Below are positions 51,745 through 56,407 of a stretch of 56,407 nt of DNA, piece after piece. The stretch is taken from the NCBI GenBank assembly GCA_937910695.1, contig CALEMW010000029.1:1-56407 (forward strand). The letters are read 5' to 3'. The notes beneath the pieces were generated by a model that worked only from the letters and a program-made list of their open reading frames with translations, did no database searches and was not told the DNA's origin. Source of the DNA: an uncultured bacterium. GTDB taxonomy: Bacteria > Krumholzibacteriota > Krumholzibacteriia > LZORAL124-64-63. Numbering within the stretch: position 1 is the first letter of the stretch; every line of letters starts with the position of its first letter. The position numbers were made by a program, and so were the translations under genes.

Positions 51745-52710
51745 ATGCTCTCCCGACTGACCACGACTTTGGCGGCCGCCGCACTGATCGTTCTGATCCC
51801 CGCGGCGTGTCTCGCGCTCACTCCCTATGCCCAGGACTTCGAAGGAATGGTTCATACCGACACCGGTGCCCTGGCCGCCGACGGCTGGCTGGTCTTCGGC
51901 AATGTCTTCGATTCTCTCGGCGGCTACCTCTACGGCTACGGCCCCTTCCCCGCCCCCAACGACGGCTTCGCCTTCTGCCAGATCGATACGGGCCAGGGCG
52001 GCGTCGAGCAGGGCCAAAACCAGCTCGTCGTGTTCAGCGACTACAACAACGCAGACCACGGCGTGGGCAACCTGATCGAGTCGAACGTCTTCCAGGAGCA
52101 GACAGTGGTCGCCGGAGACGTGGGCCAGATCTGGGCCTTCGAATTCGACGCCAAGCGCGGCAACCTCGAGGGCGCTTCGGTCGCCGCCGCCTTCATCAAG
52201 ACCCTCGACCCATCCAGCGGCTGGGCCCTGACCAACTACCTCACCGTGGACACGACGGCCATTCCGGTGGAGTGGCAGGGCTACAGGATCGCCATCGAGA
52301 TCGACGCCAGCCTCGTGGGCCAGATCTTCCAGATCGGCTTCGTGAATACCGCGAGCAACTACGAAGGCGCCGGCATCTTCTACGACAACCTCAACTTCTA
52401 CATGGCCGGCCTGTCTGGCGTACCCACCGCCGCCGCCGCTGTTCTACACCAGAACAGCCCCAACCCGTTCAACCCGTCGACCCGCATCGACTTCGCCCTG
52501 GATCGCTCCGACAACGTTGAACTGGCCGTGTTTGATCTCGCCGGTCGCAGAATCGCCACGCTGCAAAGCGGCGAACTGGCTGCCGGGCCGCACCACGTGG
52601 ACTGGAACGGAACGACCGACCGCGGCGCCGCCGCCGCCGCGGGATACTACAGGTATGTGCTGCAGACTTCGACGGGACGCGTCTCCCGCAGCATGATCCT
52701 GTTGAAGTAG
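51745..52710 (+). CDS. secreted jelly-roll (carbohydrate-binding-like) protein with FlgD-like sorting module
   Basis: 321 residues. A signal peptide (about 1-25) is followed by a beta-sandwich (about 27-225) that opens YAQDFEGM and ends GAGIFYDNLNFYMAG, the pattern of CBM-like jelly-rolls. The sorting module follows (NSPNPFNPSTRIDF to RSMILLK). No catalytic residues are seen, so it is more likely a binder than an enzyme; beta-glucan is the likely ligand from context. GAGAGGT precedes the ATG. The phosphorylase gene follows after 144 bases containing a hairpin. Confidence 0.82.
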   Translation: MLSRLTTTLAAAALIVLIPAACLALTPYAQDFEGMVHTDTGALAADGWLVFGNVFDSLGGYLYGYGPFPAPNDGFAFCQIDTGQGGVEQGQNQLVVFSDYNNADHGVGNLIESNVFQEQTVVAGDVGQIWAFEFDAKRGNLEGASVAAAFIKTLDPSSGWALTNYLTVDTTAIPVEWQGYRIAIEIDASLVGQIFQIGFVNTASNYEGAGIFYDNLNFYMAGLSGVPTAAAAVLHQNSPNPFNPSTRIDFALDRSDNVELAVFDLAGRRIATLQSGELAAGPHHVDWNGTTDRGAAAAAGYYRYVLQTSTGRVSRSMILLK

Positions 52711-52730
52711 TCGTCCATCACTGTTGTTTC

Positions 52731-52764
52731 TGTCCGAGGGGCCGTTCACCCGGCCTCTCGGACA
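52731..52764 (+). terminator. hairpin between secreted-protein and phosphorylase genes
   Basis: A 14-bp stem with one G-T pair (52731-52744 with 52751-52764) around TTCACC. No T-run follows, so it may be an attenuator or an RNA-stabilising structure rather than a full stop; it could set different levels for the two products. Confidence 0.6.
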
Positions 52765-52854
52765 ATCCAGACAAGTCGAGACCCATGAACGCAACCGCAC
52801 TCATCCTGTCGTCGGTGACCCCAGGCCAGCTCCCTACATTGAGGGAGGTGTGCC

Positions 52855-55800
52855 ATGGCGGGTAGGCCCGAACAAACCCCGATTCTCTCCCCGGTGGAGA
52901 GCCTGCGAGCATCTCCGACCGGTGGTTTTGTCGAACTGGACGGCGAGGCGTATTACAAAATCGCCGCTTACCACCGCCTTGCTCCATTCTTGATGAGCCT
53001 GCCGAGCGACAGCGACCTGTGGATGTTCGTGGCCTCCAGCGGCGGACTCACGGCCGGCCGCGTGGACGCGGAAGGCAGTCTTTTCCCCTATCGGACAGCC
53101 GACCAGCTCTACGACGACCACCACCGCACCGGACCACTGACTCTGATCCGAGTGACGGGCGGTGCCCAAGGACGGGTCCTCTGGGAACCATTCAGTGAGA
53201 CCAACGACGAAGACCACGAAATCGAACGGAACCTCTACAAGAACGTCGTCGGCAACCGCCTCGTCTTCGAAGAGATCCACAATGGCCTGGGCTTGGCCTT
53301 CCGCCATCGCTGGGCCGGCTGCGACGAATTCGGCTGGATCCGCACCGCGACTGTCTTGAACAGGAGTGGTGAGCGCCGCTGGATCGACGTGCTCGACGGC
53401 TTCCGCAACGTCCTGCCCTTCGGGGCACCTTTATCCCTGTACCAGCAGGCGAGCAACCTCGTCGACGCCTACAAGACATCAGAGGTCGATCCCGAAACCG
53501 GCCTCGGCGTGTTCGCCCTCACCGCCGGAATCACCGACCGGGCGGAAGCGCTCGAGGTACTCCGCGCCAACACCGTCTGGTGCCATGGCCCGGCGAACGT
53601 CCGTGTCCACCTGAAGCTCGACGCAGTGGCCGCCTTCCGTCACGGCCGCGTTCTTTCCGTGGACGACAGCCTCCACGGCGCCCGCGGCAACTACCTGGTG
53701 AGCAGCAGTTTCGACCTGGGGCCGGACGAGACCGAATCCTGGCACATCATCGGCGACGTCGGCCGCAACCACCTGCAGATCGCCGACCTCCGCCGTCGGA
53801 TCCGAGACGACGACAGCCTCGGTGCGAGCATTACCCGCAGCCTCTCTCAGGCCCGGGAGAATTTGCGCCGGAACGTGGGCAGCGCCGACGGTATCGAGAT
53901 GTCCGGACGGCCCGAATCGTGGAGTCATCACTTCGCCAACGTGCTGTTCAACAACATGCGGGGCGGAGTCTTCGACCGAAACCACAGCATTCCCATCGCG
54001 GACTTCCGCCGTTTCCTCATGACGCGCAACACCGCCATCACCGTGCGTATGAATGAGCTGCTCACCGGCCTGCCGGATGAAATCGACGTCCACGACCTGC
54101 ACAGCCTGGGACACGACAGCGGTGACCAAGACTTCGCCCGCCTCTGCCTCGAATACCTGCCGCTCCACTTCGGCCGTCGCCACGGTGATCCCAGCCGCCC
54201 CTGGAACCGCTTCGCGATCCGCGTGCGCAACGAGGAAGGTGAACGCGAACTGCGCTATGAAGGCAACTGGCGGGACATCTTCCAGAACTGGGAAGCCCTG
54301 AGCACGGCCTTTCCCGGTTTCCTTCCCGGCATGGTTGCGACATTCATCGACGCTTCGACCATCGACGGCTTCAACCCCTACCGCATCACACGCGAGGGCG
54401 TGGATTGGGAGACCATCTCCCCCCACGACCCCTGGGGCAACATCGGCTACTGGGGCGATCACCAGATCGTCTACTTGCTGCGTCTGCTCGAGCTGCTCGA
54501 CCGTCACGACCCCGACACCGTCGGTTCCATGCTCGGCGAGGAAATCTTCTGCTACGCCGACGTTCCCTACCGCATCAAGCCTTACAAGGACATCCTGAGC
54601 AATCCACGCGAGACCATCGACTTCGACGAGGCGCGGGCCACACGCATCGACGAGCGCGTCGCGGCGTTGGGAAGTGACGGCAAGCTGTTGACCGACGCCG
54701 ACGGCTCCGTCCGCCATGTGAATCTCCTTGAAAAGCTGCTGGTGCCGCTGCTGTCCAAGCTGTCGAATCTGATTCCGGACGCCGGCATCTGGATGAACAC
54801 CCAGCGGCCTGAATGGAACGACGCCAACAACGTACTGGCCGGCGGCGGCGTCTCTGTCGTCACACTGTGCCATCTCCGCCGCTACCTCAACTGGCTCGTC
54901 CGCCTGCTCGCCGACGAACAGAACAGCGAACTGCCCGTCGCTTCCGAAATCGTCGATTGGTTCAACAGCATCGCCGGAGTGCTGGAAGACGAATCGAATC
55001 TCCTCTCGGCACCGCTGCTCGCCGCCGGGGATCGCAAACGCGTGATGGACCGCCTGGGTGAAGCCTTCTCTGACTACAGGGACCGCGTTTATATGGACGG
55101 TCTCTCAGGCACGACCCCCATGCCCCTACGTCGGGTTGCGGACCTGTGCACCCGGGCCTTGACCTTCGTAGACTGGGGAATCGCGGCCAACAGGCGTGAA
55201 GACGGCCTGTACCATGCCTACAACCTCGTGGACGTCGTCGATGACGGTGTCGAGATCATTCGCCTCCAGGAGATGCTGGAAGGCCAGGTCGCCGTGCTCA
55301 GCTCAGGACAGCTCACACCCGACGAATCCCTGACTGTCCTCGACCGCCTCTTCGACAGCGCGATGTACCGCCCTGACCAGCGCAGCTTCATGCTCTACCC
55401 GGAACAGGACGTACCCGGTTTCCTGGCCCGCAACCGCGTTCCGGCGGATAAGGCAGAGGCCGTGCCACTGCTCCGTGACCTTCTGAGCGATGAAGATCCT
55501 TCACTCGTCGCCTGCGATGCCGACGGCCACCTTCGCTTCCACCACGACCTGCTCGGCGCCGACGATCTCGACGCGGCCATGAACCGCCTCGCCGAACGTC
55601 CAGCGTGGTCCGCCGCCGTCGCCCGCGATCGCACCGCCGTGCAGAATCTGTTCGAGGATGTCTTCCACCATAAGTCCTACACAGGTCGTTCCGGGGTCAT
55701 GTACGCCTACGAGGGCCAGGGCTGCATCTACTGGCATATGGTCGCCAAACTGCTGTTGGCGGTGCAGGAAATCATCATGGACGCCGAACGCACCGACGCA

Positions 55801-56346
55801 TCGGCGGACACGAGAAAGCGTCTCGTCGACTACTACTACCGCGTTCGGGCGGGCATCGGCTACGAGAAGACCGCCGCCGAGTACGGGGCCTTCCCCACCG
55901 ATCCCTACTCCCACACCCCCCCGGGCGGCGGTGCGAAACAGCCGGGCACCACGGGGCAGGTGAAGGAGGAAATCCTCACACGCCGCGGTGAATTGGGAAT
56001 CCGCATCGAGAACGGCGCCGTGAGTTTCCGGCCCCTCCTCTTGAGACGAGATGAGTTCCTCTCCACTCCCGCGAACTTCGACTGCTATGATGTGGAGGGC
56101 GGCACCCGCTCCATACCTTTGTCCGCGAACAGCCTGGCCTTCACCCTGTGCCAGGTGCCGGTCATCTATGAACTTGTTGATGACGAAGCCTGGATTCGCA
56201 TCACCCACGAAGACGGTTCTACTACCGAGATGATGGGCAGCACCCTGGAACGAGAGCGGAGTTCGGACCTCTTTTCCCGAAGCGGCCGCATCGACCGAAT
56301 CCACGTCGGCATTCCGAAAGGCGCCGTCGCTGCAGCCCCCTCCTAA
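52855..56346 (+). CDS. GH94/GH149/GH161-like beta-glucan phosphorylase
   Basis: 1163 residues, no signal peptide, so cytoplasmic. The architecture fits inverting disaccharide/oligosaccharide phosphorylases: an N-terminal beta-sandwich (about 25-320), then a helical toroid. PEWNDANN (653-660) matches the DWND(G/C) motif that carries the acid Asp in GH94; here Asp656. GH94 enzymes have about 800 residues, whereas the beta-1,3-glucan phosphorylases GH149 and GH161 have about 1100-1200, so length and context point to the latter. Reaction expected: beta-1,3-gluco-oligosaccharide plus phosphate gives glucose 1-phosphate. Family remains to be fixed. The ATG at 52855 follows GGGAGGTGTGCC. Confidence 0.78.
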   Translation: MAGRPEQTPILSPVESLRASPTGGFVELDGEAYYKIAAYHRLAPFLMSLPSDSDLWMFVASSGGLTAGRVDAEGSLFPYRTADQLYDDHHRTGPLTLIRVTGGAQGRVLWEPFSETNDEDHEIERNLYKNVVGNRLVFEEIHNGLGLAFRHRWAGCDEFGWIRTATVLNRSGERRWIDVLDGFRNVLPFGAPLSLYQQASNLVDAYKTSEVDPETGLGVFALTAGITDRAEALEVLRANTVWCHGPANVRVHLKLDAVAAFRHGRVLSVDDSLHGARGNYLVSSSFDLGPDETESWHIIGDVGRNHLQIADLRRRIRDDDSLGASITRSLSQARENLRRNVGSADGIEMSGRPESWSHHFANVLFNNMRGGVFDRNHSIPIADFRRFLMTRNTAITVRMNELLTGLPDEIDVHDLHSLGHDSGDQDFARLCLEYLPLHFGRRHGDPSRPWNRFAIRVRNEEGERELRYEGNWRDIFQNWEALSTAFPGFLPGMVATFIDASTIDGFNPYRITREGVDWETISPHDPWGNIGYWGDHQIVYLLRLLELLDRHDPDTVGSMLGEEIFCYADVPYRIKPYKDILSNPRETIDFDEARATRIDERVAALGSDGKLLTDADGSVRHVNLLEKLLVPLLSKLSNLIPDAGIWMNTQRPEWNDANNVLAGGGVSVVTLCHLRRYLNWLVRLLADEQNSELPVASEIVDWFNSIAGVLEDESNLLSAPLLAAGDRKRVMDRLGEAFSDYRDRVYMDGLSGTTPMPLRRVADLCTRALTFVDWGIAANRREDGLYHAYNLVDVVDDGVEIIRLQEMLEGQVAVLSSGQLTPDESLTVLDRLFDSAMYRPDQRSFMLYPEQDVPGFLARNRVPADKAEAVPLLRDLLSDEDPSLVACDADGHLRFHHDLLGADDLDAAMNRLAERPAWSAAVARDRTAVQNLFEDVFHHKSYTGRSGVMYAYEGQGCIYWHMVAKLLLAVQEIIMDAERTDASADTRKRLVDYYYRVRAGIGYEKTAAEYGAFPTDPYSHTPPGGGAKQPGTTGQVKEEILTRRGELGIRIENGAVSFRPLLLRRDEFLSTPANFDCYDVEGGTRSIPLSANSLAFTLCQVPVIYELVDDEAWIRITHEDGSTTEMMGSTLERERSSDLFSRSGRIDRIHVGIPKGAVAAAPS

Positions 56347-56407
56347 GCGGAGGGTTGTGCCATCGAAATTGTGTATCACCGGTTCGACCCATTGCCTGGC
56401 CTTGTGT
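56347..56407. other. window end, possible start of next gene
   Basis: GGAGGG lies four bases after the phosphorylase stop, and several in-frame TTG/GTG codons follow without an early stop. The stretch is too short to call a gene. Confidence 0.3.

Overview
The window is GC-rich bacterial DNA from a two-membrane organism: it encodes lipoproteins with lipobox cysteines, several outer-membrane beta-barrels and many exported proteins. Four large exported proteins end in the same FlgD-like Ig module (PNPFNP near its start, a final basic-hydrophobic-basic tail). That kind of C-terminal sorting module is common in FCB-group relatives and in candidate phyla such as Krumholzibacteriota, Eisenbacteria and Latescibacterota. 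This placement is an inference; no rRNA or tRNA is present to test it.

Layout. 1-7.1 kb: end of an AEC transporter, an exported truncated-haemoglobin-like protein, an LVIVP-repeat secreted protein, an aldehyde dehydrogenase, and a two-gene metal-related operon (HMA lipoprotein plus Met-rich outer-membrane protein). 7.1-14.9 kb: an RRM RNA-binding protein, an unknown membrane protein, a multidomain GH16 laminarinase-like enzyme, a Gfo/Idh/MocA oxidoreductase, a fasciclin protein, an exported transglutaminase-like protein and a LysR regulator. 14.9-21.0 kb: a catabolic cluster on the minus strand holding a thioesterase, a KamA-family radical SAM 2,3-aminomutase, PcaI/PcaJ-type CoA-transferase subunits, a class III aminotransferase and a PcaF-type thiolase. 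21.0-23.7 kb: an insertion-sequence graveyard, with one recognisable element carrying a broken transposase plus older remnants, around a small SpoIIAA-like gene. 23.7-32.3 kb: a duplicated-repeat secreted protein, a double rhodanese, a Ycf48-like repeat protein, a DEAD-box helicase, a STAS / FHA-GAF-SpoIIE pair and a phosphoesterase. 32.5-43.3 kb: a Ser/Thr kinase with a PD40 propeller coupled to a DDAH-type hydrolase, a porin-like protein, a DUF485-symporter pair, a Na+/H+ antiporter and an M3 peptidase. 43.4-56.3 kb: a beta-glucan (probably laminarin) utilisation locus.

How the genes work together. (1) The beta-glucan locus holds a glycan-binding-like lipoprotein, a ROK regulator and a GH16 lipoprotein in one tight operon. 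A second operon encodes a GH1 beta-glucosidase and a clan GH-A glycosidase fused to an outer-membrane barrel. A third, divergent unit encodes a sorted glycan-binding-like protein and a 1163-residue phosphorylase-like enzyme of the GH94/GH149/GH161 type. The promoter region between the divergent units contains a perfect 17-bp palindrome. A related site lies upstream of the distant GH16 gene at 8.6-10.5 kb, which suggests one regulon. (2) The KamA / aminotransferase / PcaIJF cluster has all the steps to turn an alpha-amino acid into a beta-amino acid, then a beta-keto acid, its CoA thioester, and acetyl-CoA plus a second acyl-CoA. KamA lacks the two aspartates that select lysine and the last three proteins are 3-oxoadipate-type, so 2-aminoadipate to succinyl-CoA plus acetyl-CoA is an attractive but unproven reading. 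These two systems are the most interesting parts of the window.
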